Made by a program: the position numbers and the translations under genes
NCBI GenBank assembly: GCA_002316675.1
Contig: DCDZ01000031.1
Location: 302-5,899, forward strand
Direction: 5' to 3'
DNA from: Tyzzerella sp. UBA1042
Lineage (GTDB): Bacteria > Bacillota > Clostridia > Lachnospirales > Anaerotignaceae
DNA: 5,598 nucleotides
Notes under the pieces: model-generated
The model's database searches: none
The model's input: the letters and a program-made list of their open reading frames with translations, nothing else
What the model was told of the DNA's origin: nothing
Part shown: positions 1 through 5,460 of the stretch, one piece after another
Layout: every line of letters begins with the position of its first letter
Numbering within the stretch: position 1 is the stretch's first letter

Positions 1-267
1 GGCCTGCTCTATGTAGCTGTCGCTGGTGTAGTATTCTTTGTCCTTTTCAAAGGACTGCTGCTTTTTCTGTTCCTCTTGAATTTGCGCCGCTACCTCCAGA
101 CGTTCCTTTTGCAAGGCCTCCCGTGCTTTGGCCTGCCCAAAAACACCAATGCCCACAGCACAAATAAAAACACCTAAAAATACGCGGATAAAAAGTTTAT
201 CTGCTCTTCTTGTTTTTTTCCCGCCGCCGGGGCTTATTTCGCTTTTTTGCCTTCGCCTTCTTTGCAT
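1..267 (-). CDS. divIC: DivIC/FtsB-like septum formation initiator, 3' end cut off by window edge
   Basis: Partial gene: 89 codons are visible and the C-terminus lies beyond the left edge. DivIC is a small bitopic membrane protein of the divisome that pairs with FtsL at the septum. The visible protein has a very basic cytoplasmic N-terminus (residues 1-24, starting MQRRRRQK), one membrane segment (about 25-43, LFIRVFLGVFICAVGIGVF) and then an E/K/Q-rich stretch (about 45-75) fit for the extracytoplasmic coiled coil of the family. It ends in KDKEYYTSDSYIEQA, where family members approach their conserved C-terminal motif. ATG at 267 is chosen because GGTGA lies 8 bases upstream; an in-frame GTG at 279 has a poorer ribosome site. 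The first 71 bp overlap the end of yabQ in another frame. The position after yabP-yabQ matches B. subtilis and supports the call. FtsB is the equivalent name in other bacteria. Confidence 0.85.
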   Translation of the reverse strand, partial: MQRRRRQKSEISPGGGKKTRRADKLFIRVFLGVFICAVGIGVFGQAKAREALQKERLEVAAQIQEEQKKQQSFEKDKEYYTSDSYIEQA

Positions 268-799
268 TTGGGCCGTCACCGCTTTTCCGCTTTTTTCTCA
301 CTGCCATGTGCCAATCCCTGCGGATTGTATTTAGCTTTATTCTTGCATAAAAATTGCAGGAATGCAATACTTTTTTCCTAAATTTACCGCAAAATGAGCC
401 CACTTTCCGCAGCGGCGGACGAAAGAGTAAATATACAAGGCGAAAGGGAGTCATAACAATCGTAAAGAGCAAAAAAAGGATTTTTTTTACGACGTAAATC
501 ACCCTGTCGCTGACGGCAATAACCAAAGGGCTGAGGGCCAAAAAATAAAGGCCCATACCGCCAAGGATTCCTAAAACAGCAAAAAATCTAATTTCACCGG
601 CATTCGCCCCAAGCATCACCGCAAAGGCAAAAAAAACGGCGCACAGCCAAAAAATGCCATCCTCTATCTGTACCCACAAACGCTTGTGCCAAATAATGCG
701 GCGAAAAACCCGCAAGCAATCATAGGCCAGACCCAAGCCGCCCCCCAAAACCACAGTCAAAAGGAATAGCTGCGCCTGCCCCTGCAACGATAGTATCAT
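197..799 (-). CDS. yabQ: Spore cortex biosynthesis protein YabQ
   Basis: Integral membrane protein of 200 residues, close to the roughly 210 of B. subtilis YabQ. In that species YabQ sits in the membranes around the forespore and is needed to make the spore cortex; its biochemical activity is not known. Hydrophobic segments fall at about residues 8-26, 46-64, 70-96 and 100-126. The first is followed by Y26-D27-x2-R30-x2-R33-R34, the family signature after the first helix. The C-terminal third is hydrophilic, and residues 166-200 are almost entirely K, R, N and A, giving a strongly cationic cytoplasmic tail. ATG at 799 has GGGGAG 6 bases upstream (806-811), and only 15 bp separate it from the yabP stop, so the two are co-transcribed. 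The last 23 codons overlap divIC. The assignment rests on membrane layout, motif and gene order. Confidence 0.9.
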   Translation of the reverse strand: MILSLQGQAQLFLLTVVLGGGLGLAYDCLRVFRRIIWHKRLWVQIEDGIFWLCAVFFAFAVMLGANAGEIRFFAVLGILGGMGLYFLALSPLVIAVSDRVIYVVKKILFLLFTIVMTPFRLVYLLFRPPLRKVGSFCGKFRKKVLHSCNFYARIKLNTIRRDWHMAVRKKRKSGDGPNAKKAKAKKRNKPRRREKNKKSR

Positions 800-814
800 G
801 ACAATCTCCCCTTT

Positions 815-1093
815 TTATCGAAACAGCTTCCCTAAAAAAGAGTGCTTTTCAGATAAAGCGCCGTCTGAATAGGTAAGACTGTCAAACAGCCCCTCCACCG
901 TAACCTCTCCGGCATCCAAATCCAGCTTCCCCATATGTAACCCCGTTCCTTTTATCATCACCAGCCCGCATTCCGTTTCCAGCATGATCCCTTCTTCGTC
1001 AAAGGATACTACCTCTAAAACGCCACCCATACGAATACGTTCCCGCTCCTCTATGGACACCGTATGCCTGCCTCGCTTTTTTTCCTCTGCCAT
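815..1093 (-). CDS. yabP: Sporulation protein YabP
   Basis: A 92-residue soluble protein of the YabP/YqfC family. In B. subtilis YabP is made in the mother cell under sigma-E and is needed for cortex formation together with YabQ. Visible family features are the start MAEEKKRGRHTVSIEERERI, then GVLEVVSFDEEGIMLETECG and GLHMGKLDLDAGEVTVEG, ending in DSLTYSD. This is a beta-rich domain with no membrane segment. The reading frame is open upstream to an ATG at 1228, but ATG at 1093 is chosen. It has a perfect AGGAGG 8 bases upstream (1102-1107), it matches the family N-terminus, and the 45-residue extension would begin right after a terminator and looks unlike YabP. It is followed directly by yabQ. 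A terminator upstream (1230-1283) separates it from rqcP, so it probably has its own sporulation promoter. Confidence 0.92.
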   Translation of the reverse strand: MAEEKKRGRHTVSIEERERIRMGGVLEVVSFDEEGIMLETECGLVMIKGTGLHMGKLDLDAGEVTVEGLFDSLTYSDGALSEKHSFLGKLFR

Positions 1094-1126
1094 TCGATAC
1101 GCCTCCTGCATTTTTTGTCTGCTATC

Positions 1127-1134
1127 AATATATG
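1127..1134 (-). promoter_or_regulatory. Possible sigma-E type -10 element upstream of yabP
   Basis: Read on the minus strand the sequence is CATATATT, close to the CATACAAT-like -10 of sigma-E promoters. It lies 33 bp upstream of the yabP start, inside the 136-bp gap left by the terminator. About 14-15 bp further upstream only a weak -35 (around GTCTAAAA) is visible, so this is a tentative call based on one hexamer-scale match plus the known sigma-E control of yabP in B. subtilis. Confidence 0.3.
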
Positions 1135-1229
1135 TCCGCCGCAACGGTTTTAGACTGGGTAAAAGCGCCTTTTCCCGGCCAAAAAACAGGAGGGACAGGC
1201 TTTGTTTGGCAAAATAAATCCCGGGCAAT

Positions 1230-1283
1230 AAAAAAAGCCCTGCCCCTACGGAGCCTTTCCGTATTCCGGCAAACAGGGCTTTT
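1230..1283 (-). terminator. Intrinsic terminator between rqcP and yabP
   Basis: AAAAGCCCTG (1233-1242) and CAGGGCTTTT (1274-1283) form a perfect 10-bp inverted repeat. A second stem, ACGGA/TCCGT (1248-1252 with 1258-1262), is nested in its loop. On the minus strand the GC-rich stem runs directly into a run of seven T (complement of 1230-1236), the layout of a rho-independent terminator. It sits 45 bp after the rqcP stop and 137 bp before the yabP start, so it should end most rqcP transcripts. Confidence 0.8.
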
Positions 1284-1328
1284 CCTACAGCAAAATGCTG
1301 ATTAGAGAAGTATTATATTTTTCTGCTA

Positions 1329-1568
1329 TCATAGCGCCTTATACATGGCGGCAGCTTCTTCTTTTCTGGGAGATTCCTGAATGCGCAGCACCTCCAAGCG
1401 GGTGGTATTGCTGCCAAATTGAATCTCTATGATGTCCCCCGCCTTTACCTCGGCACCGGCTTTTACCACCTTGCCGTTTAACATGACCCGCCCGGCATCG
1501 CAGGCCTCATTGGCAACTGTCCTGCGCTTGATGATGCGGGATACCTTAAGAAACTTATCGATACGCAT
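1329..1568 (-). CDS. rqcP: RqcP (YabO), S4-domain ribosome-associated quality-control factor
   Basis: A 79-residue protein made of one S4 RNA-binding domain (about 1-60) with a short tail. RqcP binds stalled 50S subunits with RqcH and helps elongate C-terminal alanine tails on incomplete nascent chains; it is related to Hsp15. The N-terminus MRIDKFLKVSRIIKRRTVA is nearly the same as B. subtilis YabO, including R2, K5, R11 and the K14-R15-R16 cluster that faces RNA. It is followed by GRVMLNGKVVKAGAEVKAGD, the S4 core. The tail KEEAAAMYKAL is also typical of the family. ATG at 1568 has AAGGAGG 6 bases upstream (1575-1581). It lies between an HU gene and yabP, as expected for this neighbourhood. 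It is flanked on both sides by terminators, with an odd repeat-rich leader upstream. Some databases would call it Hsp15/HslR; the short length and context favour RqcP. Confidence 0.93.
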   Translation of the reverse strand: MRIDKFLKVSRIIKRRTVANEACDAGRVMLNGKVVKAGAEVKAGDIIEIQFGSNTTRLEVLRIQESPRKEEAAAMYKAL

Positions 1569-1577
1569 CAGCTTCCT

Positions 1578-1616
1578 CCTTTTCTCTTTTTACCCTTTTC
1601 TCTTTTTATCCTTTTA
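1578..1616. repeat. Tandem 16-bp pyrimidine-tract repeat in the rqcP leader
   Basis: A 16-bp unit CCTTTTCTCTTTTTAC (1578-1593) is repeated with one change at 1594-1609 and begins a third time at 1610-1616. On the minus (coding) strand it is purine-only except for a few T. The copy nearest the gene forms part of the rqcP Shine-Dalgarno sequence, so the ribosome-site region has been locally duplicated. Confidence 0.8.
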
Positions 1617-1619
1617 TGC

Positions 1620-1650
1620 AATCGGCATCGCCGCAATCGGCATCGCCGCA
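1620..1650. repeat. Tandem copies of a 16-mer also present in the HU gene
   Basis: AATCGGCATCGCCGCA occurs at 1620-1635 and 1635-1650 (period 15, one shared base). It occurs a third time, exactly, at 1795-1810 inside the HU coding sequence, where it spans the codons for the AAMPI segment. The two intergenic copies lie in the gap between the HU terminator and rqcP. Each contains a small CGGC-ATC-GCCG hairpin. Confidence 0.85.
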
Positions 1651-1680
1651 ATCTGTATCCGGGGAGCTTCCCCTTAGGAG

Positions 1681-1713
1681 AAAAAATAAAACGCCCTTCG
1701 TATGGAAAGGCGT
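1681..1713 (-). terminator. Intrinsic terminator of the HU gene
   Basis: On the minus strand ACGCCTTT (complement of 1706-1713) pairs with AAGGGCGT (complement of 1691-1698) through 8 pairs including one G-U, with a 7-base loop. It is followed by TTTATTTTTT (complement of 1681-1690). It starts 19 bp after the HU stop codon. It should make the mazG-hup transcript end here, with rqcP served by readthrough or another promoter. Confidence 0.8.
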
Positions 1714-1731
1714 GTTATCGGCAAACAAAAC

Positions 1732-2007
1732 TTATTTGTTAATGGCATCCTTCAGCGCCTTGCCGGCTTTAAATCTGGGTGCCTTAGAAGCAGGAATCGG
1801 CATCGCCGCACCTGTCTGAGGGTTTCTGCCTTCACGAGCTGCTCTTTCTGCTACATCAAATGTACCAAATCCTACAAGCTGAACCTTGCCGTTTTCTGCA
1901 AGTTCTTCTGTTACTACGTCTTCAAAAGCTTTCAGAGCCTTTTCAGCATCTTTTTTGCTCAAGTCTGCCTTCTCTGCGATAGCAGCTACCAAATCAGATT
2001 TGTTCAT
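1732..2007 (-). CDS. hup: HU-family DNA-binding protein
   Basis: A 91-residue nucleoid-associated protein, full length for the family (90-92). HU dimers bend and compact DNA without strong sequence preference. The helical dimerisation half begins MNKSDLVAAIAEKADLSKKD. It is followed by the signature GFGTFDVAERAAREGRNPQTG (split here as GFGTF at 70% of the length and RNPQTG), and the DNA-intercalating arm carries the proline in the IPASKAPRFKAGKALKD tail. ATG at 2007 is used because GAGGAGG lies 8 bases upstream (2016-2022); a frame extension to 2082 would add 25 residues overlapping the end of mazG and has no family support. It starts 31 bp after the mazG stop, so the pair is probably co-transcribed, and it ends in a terminator. 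B. subtilis does not have its HU gene here, but this placement is common in Clostridia. Confidence 0.96.
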   Translation of the reverse strand: MNKSDLVAAIAEKADLSKKDAEKALKAFEDVVTEELAENGKVQLVGFGTFDVAERAAREGRNPQTGAAMPIPASKAPRFKAGKALKDAINK

Positions 2008-2038
2008 TATAAATTCCTCCTCAATACAGTTCACTAAT

Positions 2039-2839
2039 TTATTTGGATTTTTCATCAGATAAAGACTTAGCTTTCGCTTCATCCCAAAGTAAATCCATTT
2101 CTTTCAGAGTCATTTCAGAAAGCTGCTTTCCCTCTGAAAGTGCTGAATTCTCAACATACTCAAATCTATTTATAAACTTTTTACTGGCTTTTGTCAAGGC
2201 AATCTCCGGATTTATTTTTAAAAAGCGGGAAATATTCACCACCGCAAACAAAAAATCCCCTAATTCTTCTTCTTCCGCCCCCACACCCATCTCTACAGCC
2301 TCTGTAACCTCTTCCAATTCCTCCCTTACCTTGTCCATGGCGCCTGCAAAATCAGAGAAGTCAAAGCCTACCTCCGCCGCCTTTTTCTGCACCTTTTTTG
2401 CCCGGAGCAAGGCAGGCAGAGCCATGGGAATTTCCTTCATCGCCTGGGTCTGGGTTGTAATTTGCTTTTCCTTTTTCTTCAAGGCCTCCCAGTTGGTCAA
2501 AACCTCCTCCGCCGTGTCCGCCTTTGTATCCCCAAACACATGGGGGTGGCGGTAAATCATTTTGTCACATATGCCTGCAATCACATCCTCTAGAGTAAAG
2601 CTTCCCGCCTCCTCCGCCAATAAGGCATGAAAAACCACCTGCAGCAGCACATCCCCAAGCTCCTCCTTTAAATTCCGGGTATCCCTTCGTTCAATGGCAT
2701 CCACCGCCTCATAGGCTTCCTCAAGCATGGCCTCCCGCAAGGTTTCATGGGTCTGTACTCTATCCCAAGGACAACCGTCTTCCCCTCGCAATCTCCTTAC
2801 AATTTTCGTCAAATCCTCCAAAGAGCTCCTGTTTTCCAT
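2039..2839 (-). CDS. mazG: Nucleoside triphosphate pyrophosphohydrolase MazG
   Basis: A 266-residue protein, the size of E. coli MazG, with two MazG folds. The enzyme hydrolyses NTPs and dNTPs to the monophosphate and pyrophosphate with Mg2+, as housecleaning of non-canonical nucleotides. The first domain has G22-C23-P24-W25-D26 and the metal-binding set E40-E41-x2-E44 with E60-x2-D63 (EELGDVLLQVVFH). It ends in R97-H98-P99-H100-V101-F102. The second domain repeats the pattern with EELEE at 173-177 and EELGDFLFAVVN from 191, which is the catalytically important half in E. coli. ATG at 2839 has AGGAGG 8 bases upstream (2848-2853). B. subtilis YabN at the same locus carries an extra N-terminal methylase-like domain that is absent here, and the good start signal argues against truncation. 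It is the first visible gene of the minus-strand cluster and is divergent from nfnA. Confidence 0.95.
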   Translation of the reverse strand: MENRSSLEDLTKIVRRLRGEDGCPWDRVQTHETLREAMLEEAYEAVDAIERRDTRNLKEELGDVLLQVVFHALLAEEAGSFTLEDVIAGICDKMIYRHPHVFGDTKADTAEEVLTNWEALKKKEKQITTQTQAMKEIPMALPALLRAKKVQKKAAEVGFDFSDFAGAMDKVREELEEVTEAVEMGVGAEEEELGDFLFAVVNISRFLKINPEIALTKASKKFINRFEYVENSALSEGKQLSEMTLKEMDLLWDEAKAKSLSDEKSK

Positions 2840-2935
2840 AATAAGTGCCTCCTGTTTGCTTTTTGCATCATTTCTCTACGGTTTTTATATCTAAATTCAG
2901 CCGGAAACGCTTTCTCTCCAATATCTTTAAAAATC

Positions 2936-2949
2936 AGCGTTTTTACGCT
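2936..2949. promoter_or_regulatory. Short inverted repeat in the mazG/nfnA divergent region
   Basis: AGCGT-TTTT-ACGCT is a perfect 5-bp inverted repeat with a 4-base spacer. It lies about 20 bp upstream of the candidate nfn -10 and between the two divergent genes. It could be an operator or a chance hairpin. No known regulator motif is recognised; a Rex site is not present. Confidence 0.25.
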
Positions 2950-2968
2950 TTTGTCCCCATGGTTTTTG

Positions 2969-2977
2969 TGTTATGAT
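2969..2977 (+). promoter_or_regulatory. Candidate extended -10 promoter for nfnAB
   Basis: TGTTATGAT contains a -10 hexamer TATGAT (2972-2977) preceded by the extended -10 dinucleotide TG at the right spacing. The -35 is weak: TTGTCC at 2951-2956 with a short 15-bp spacer. Initiation near 2984 would give a leader of about 65 bases. That leader includes a modest hairpin at 2994-3012 (GCCGTT paired with AGCGGC). Confidence 0.45.
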
Positions 2978-3048
2978 GATTCTATCAAAAAATGCCGTTC
3001 TTGAAAAGCGGCAGAGAAAAAATCACAAAGAGAAAGGAAGTTTGCCTC

Positions 3049-3903
3049 ATGTTTCGAATTGTTGATAAAAGAGAGCTTAATAGTGCGGTCACCCTTCTGG
3101 AGATCGAAGCTCCTTTTGTTGCAAAAAAAGCGCAAGCCGGTCAGTTTATTATTTTCCGTGTTGACGGATACAGCGAACGCGTCCCGCTGACCATTGCCGA
3201 TTATAATAGAGAAAAAGGCACCGTTACAATTATTTTCCAGAAAGTTGGTTTTTCTACCAACCTTCTTTCCACCAAGGAAATCGGAGACAGCATTTCGGAT
3301 TTTGTTGGCCCTTTGGGTATTGCAACCAACTACGAGGGTATGAAAAAGGTTGCCGTAGTAGGCGGCGGTGTGGGCTGTGCCATTGCCTACCCTCAAGCAA
3401 AGGCCCTTCATGCACTGGGGGCTGAGGTGGATGTCATCGCAGGCTTTCGCAACAAGGATATTGTGATTCTGGAGGATGAAATGAAAGCCTGCTCCACAAA
3501 CTATTACCTCATGACAGATGATGGTACTATGGGCGAAAAAGGCTTTGTTACCAATAAACTGAACTCCTTAATCGAAGCGGGCAACAAGTATGATGCTGTC
3601 ATTGCCATCGGCCCTATCCCTATGATGAAATTTGTCAGCCTTACCACAAAGCCCTTTGGTATCAAAACCATTGTCAGCCTTAACCCGATTATGATTGACG
3701 GCACGGGTATGTGCGGCTGCTGCCGTGTTACCGTAGACGGCGAAATCAGATTTGCCTGCGTAGACGGCCCGGATTTTGACGGACATTTGGTGGATTTTGA
3801 TGAGTTGATCAACCGTAACTCCGTTTACAAAGCAAGAGAAGCGGAAATCTCCAAGGACCACGTCTGTCGTATGGACAAACTGGCGCAGGAATTAATGCAT
3901 TAA
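3049..3903 (+). CDS. nfnA: NfnA, small subunit of electron-bifurcating NADH-dependent ferredoxin:NADP+ oxidoreductase
   Basis: A 284-residue flavoprotein of the ferredoxin-NADP+ reductase family. NfnAB reversibly couples NADP+ reduction to oxidation of NADH plus reduced ferredoxin in the cytoplasm; this subunit handles NAD(H) and carries FAD and a [2Fe-2S] cluster. FAD-domain motifs are GQF (31-33) and R44-V-P-L-T-I (44-49). The nucleotide loop is VGGGVGCA (104-111). The C-terminal cluster motif is D217-x4-C222-x2-C225-x11-C237, where the first cysteine of the PyrK pattern is replaced by Asp, as described for Thermotoga NfnA. ATG at 3049 is chosen since AAAGGAAG (3033-3040) precedes it and the family begins MFRIVDK; an upstream ATG at 2992 would add 19 unrelated residues. 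nfnB follows after 17 bp. Related SudB or PyrK-type subunits are less likely given the partner. Confidence 0.93.
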   Translation: MFRIVDKRELNSAVTLLEIEAPFVAKKAQAGQFIIFRVDGYSERVPLTIADYNREKGTVTIIFQKVGFSTNLLSTKEIGDSISDFVGPLGIATNYEGMKKVAVVGGGVGCAIAYPQAKALHALGAEVDVIAGFRNKDIVILEDEMKACSTNYYLMTDDGTMGEKGFVTNKLNSLIEAGNKYDAVIAIGPIPMMKFVSLTTKPFGIKTIVSLNPIMIDGTGMCGCCRVTVDGEIRFACVDGPDFDGHLVDFDELINRNSVYKAREAEISKDHVCRMDKLAQELMH

Positions 3904-3920
3904 AAGGGGGAGGAGCTATC

Positions 3921-5312
3921 ATGGCTAATATGAGTTTGGAAAAAATAAAGATGCCGGAACAGGCACCTGATATAAGAAACAAAAATTTTGAAGAGGTTGC
4001 CATGGGCTATACTGGCGAAATGGCAATGGAGGAAGCAACCCGGTGTCTAAATTGCAAGCACAAGCCTTGTGTTTCGGGTTGTCCTGTCAATGTGCGTATC
4101 CCCGAATTTATTGCTGAGGTGGCAAAGGGCGATTTTATGGAGGCATATAAGGTAATTACTTCCACCAATGCTCTGCCTGCTGTCTGTGGGCGTGTTTGTC
4201 CTCAGGAAAGCCAGTGCGAAGCAAAATGTGTTCGTGGTGTGAAGGGTGAAGCCGTTGCCATCGGCCGCCTGGAGCGCTTTGTAGCCGATTGGTATATGAA
4301 AAATGTAAACGAAACACCGGAGAAGCCCGTATCCAACGGCAAAAAGGTTGCCATCATCGGCTCCGGCCCCTCCAGTCTTGCCTGCGCGGGGGACTTGGCA
4401 AAGCTGGGCTACGATGTGACCGTGTTTGAAGCCTTCCATCAAGCAGGCGGGGTATTGGTATACGGTATTCCCGAATTCCGTCTGCCCAAGGGCATTGTAC
4501 AAAAAGAGATCGACACCCTTGCGGCACTGGGCGTAAAATTCATGACCAATATGGTCATCGGCATGGTGCTTTCCGTAGATGAGCTGATGGATGACATGGG
4601 ATTTGAAGCCGTATTTATCGGCACAGGGGCAGGCCTTCCCTCCTTTATGGGTATTCCCGGCGAGGCATTGGTAGGTGTGTATTCCGCTAATGAATATTTG
4701 ACCAGAATCAATTTAATGAAGGCTTATATTTCAGAGTTTGACACACCCATTCGTCAAAGCAAGGCTGTAGCGGTAGTAGGCGGCGGCAACGTTGCTATGG
4801 ATGCTGCAAGATGCGCAAAGCGCCTTGGTGCCGAGAAGGTTTACATTGTATACCGCCGTTCCGAGGCAGAAATGCCCGCACGCTTGGAAGAGGTGCATCA
4901 TGCCAAAGAAGAGGGCATTGAATTCCACCTGCTGCGTAACCCCATACAAATTCTGGATGGGGGCAATGGTCAGGTATGCGGCATAGAGTGCTTGAAAATG
5001 GAATTAGGCGAGCCCGATGCCAGCGGCAGAAGGCGGCCCGTTCCCATCGAAGGCTCCAACTATGTGATTGACGTAGACACCGTAGTAATGTCCATCGGTA
5101 CCGCGCCCAATCCTTTGATCAGAAGCACCACAAAGGGCTTAGAATCCAACCGCAGAGGCTGCCTTGTTGTCAATGAGGAAACAAACCAAACAACAAGAGA
5201 AGGCGTGTATGCCGGCGGCGATGCCGTAACGGGTGCCGCAACAGTAATTCTTGCCATGGGCGCAGGAAAGAAAGCGGCGGCTTCCATTGATGAATATTTA
5301 AAAAACAAGTAA
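3921..5312 (+). CDS. nfnB: NfnB, large subunit of electron-bifurcating NADH-dependent ferredoxin:NADP+ oxidoreductase
   Basis: A 463-residue protein of the GltD-like oxidoreductase family, normal length for NfnB. It holds the bifurcating FAD, the NADP(H) site and two [4Fe-4S] clusters that take electrons from ferredoxin. The N-terminal domain (about 20-125) has C42-x2-C45-x4-C50-x3-C54 and C89-x3-C93-x5-C99-x3-C103. A Rossmann FAD motif follows, GSGPSSLACAGDLAKLG (147-163) ending in E170. The NADP(H) site is VGGGNVAMDAARCAKRLGA (286-304) with Y311-R312-R313. The C-terminal FAD contact is YAGGDAVTGAATVILAMGAG (430-449). ATG at 3921 has GGAGG 7 bases upstream (3909-3913). Automatic annotation often calls such proteins glutamate synthase small subunit. 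The nfnA partner directly upstream and the absence of a large glutamate synthase gene in the window argue for Nfn; SudA-type sulfide dehydrogenase is the same family. Confidence 0.94.
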   Translation: MANMSLEKIKMPEQAPDIRNKNFEEVAMGYTGEMAMEEATRCLNCKHKPCVSGCPVNVRIPEFIAEVAKGDFMEAYKVITSTNALPAVCGRVCPQESQCEAKCVRGVKGEAVAIGRLERFVADWYMKNVNETPEKPVSNGKKVAIIGSGPSSLACAGDLAKLGYDVTVFEAFHQAGGVLVYGIPEFRLPKGIVQKEIDTLAALGVKFMTNMVIGMVLSVDELMDDMGFEAVFIGTGAGLPSFMGIPGEALVGVYSANEYLTRINLMKAYISEFDTPIRQSKAVAVVGGGNVAMDAARCAKRLGAEKVYIVYRRSEAEMPARLEEVHHAKEEGIEFHLLRNPIQILDGGNGQVCGIECLKMELGEPDASGRRRPVPIEGSNYVIDVDTVVMSIGTAPNPLIRSTTKGLESNRRGCLVVNEETNQTTREGVYAGGDAVTGAATVILAMGAGKKAAASIDEYLKNK

Positions 5313-5325
5313 TTTCAATATTGGG

Positions 5326-5346
5326 GACCTAAAACCTTAGGGCTTT
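5326..5346. repeat. Degenerate fragment of the 109-bp repeat
   Basis: GACCTAAAACCTTAGGGCTTT matches 5362-5383 of the first full unit except for one missing G. It begins 13 bp after the nfnB stop and looks like the eroded left end of the array. It keeps only a short CCTAA/TTAGG hairpin. Confidence 0.7.
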
Positions 5347-5351
5347 GCAGA

Positions 5352-5460
5352 GAAAGGCCAAGACCTAAAACCTTGAGGGCTTTACCCTCAAACTCCCACA
5401 AGGGACACTGTCCCTTGACCCTATATGGGGCAGACCTCCGTCTGCCCTTTTTGGAGCAAT
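5352..5460. repeat. 109-bp tandem repeat, unit 1
   Basis: First complete unit, beginning GAAAGGCC and ending GAGCAAT. It holds three hairpins in a row. Hairpin 1 is TTGAGGG/CCCTCAA (5373-5379 with 5385-5391, loop CTTTA). Hairpin 2 is CAAGGGAC/GTCCCTTG (5399-5406 with 5410-5417, loop ACT). Hairpin 3 is GGGCAGAC/GTCTGCCC (5428-5435 with 5440-5447, loop CTCC), followed by T5. It differs from unit 2 at 8 of 109 positions. No convincing gene is present. Confidence 0.93.
5428..5452 (+). terminator. Likely terminator of the nfnAB operon, inside repeat unit 1
   Basis: A perfect 8-bp GC-rich stem (GGGCAGAC with GTCTGCCC) with a 4-base loop is followed by TTTTT. It is the first hairpin-plus-T-run downstream of nfnB, about 115 bp after its stop codon. 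No stronger terminator lies between. The unit 2 counterpart (5537-5562) has a T-T mismatch in the stem but six T. Confidence 0.6.

Noticed and set aside
1094..1228. A 45-residue N-terminal extension of YabP from ATG at 1228
   Set aside because: It starts directly at the terminator T-run and contains the real Shine-Dalgarno sequence. It does not resemble the YabP family, whose N-terminus matches the start at 1093.
2008..2082. A 25-residue N-terminal extension of the HU protein
   Set aside because: It overlaps the end of mazG and lies upstream of a strong ribosome site serving the ATG at 2007, and HU proteins begin at this methionine.
2043..2555. A 170-codon plus-strand open frame opposite mazG
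   Set aside because: It is antisense to a clearly conserved MazG with intact catalytic motifs, and its translation is serine/phenylalanine-rich low-complexity sequence typical of a shadow frame.
2963..2980. Rex operator upstream of nfnA
   Set aside because: Only a TTGTGTTA half-site-like string is present, with no matching inverted half.
3921..5312. Glutamate synthase small subunit (GltD)
   Set aside because: The sequence family is shared, but the adjacent nfnA and the lack of a large glutamate synthase subunit in the window favour NfnB.
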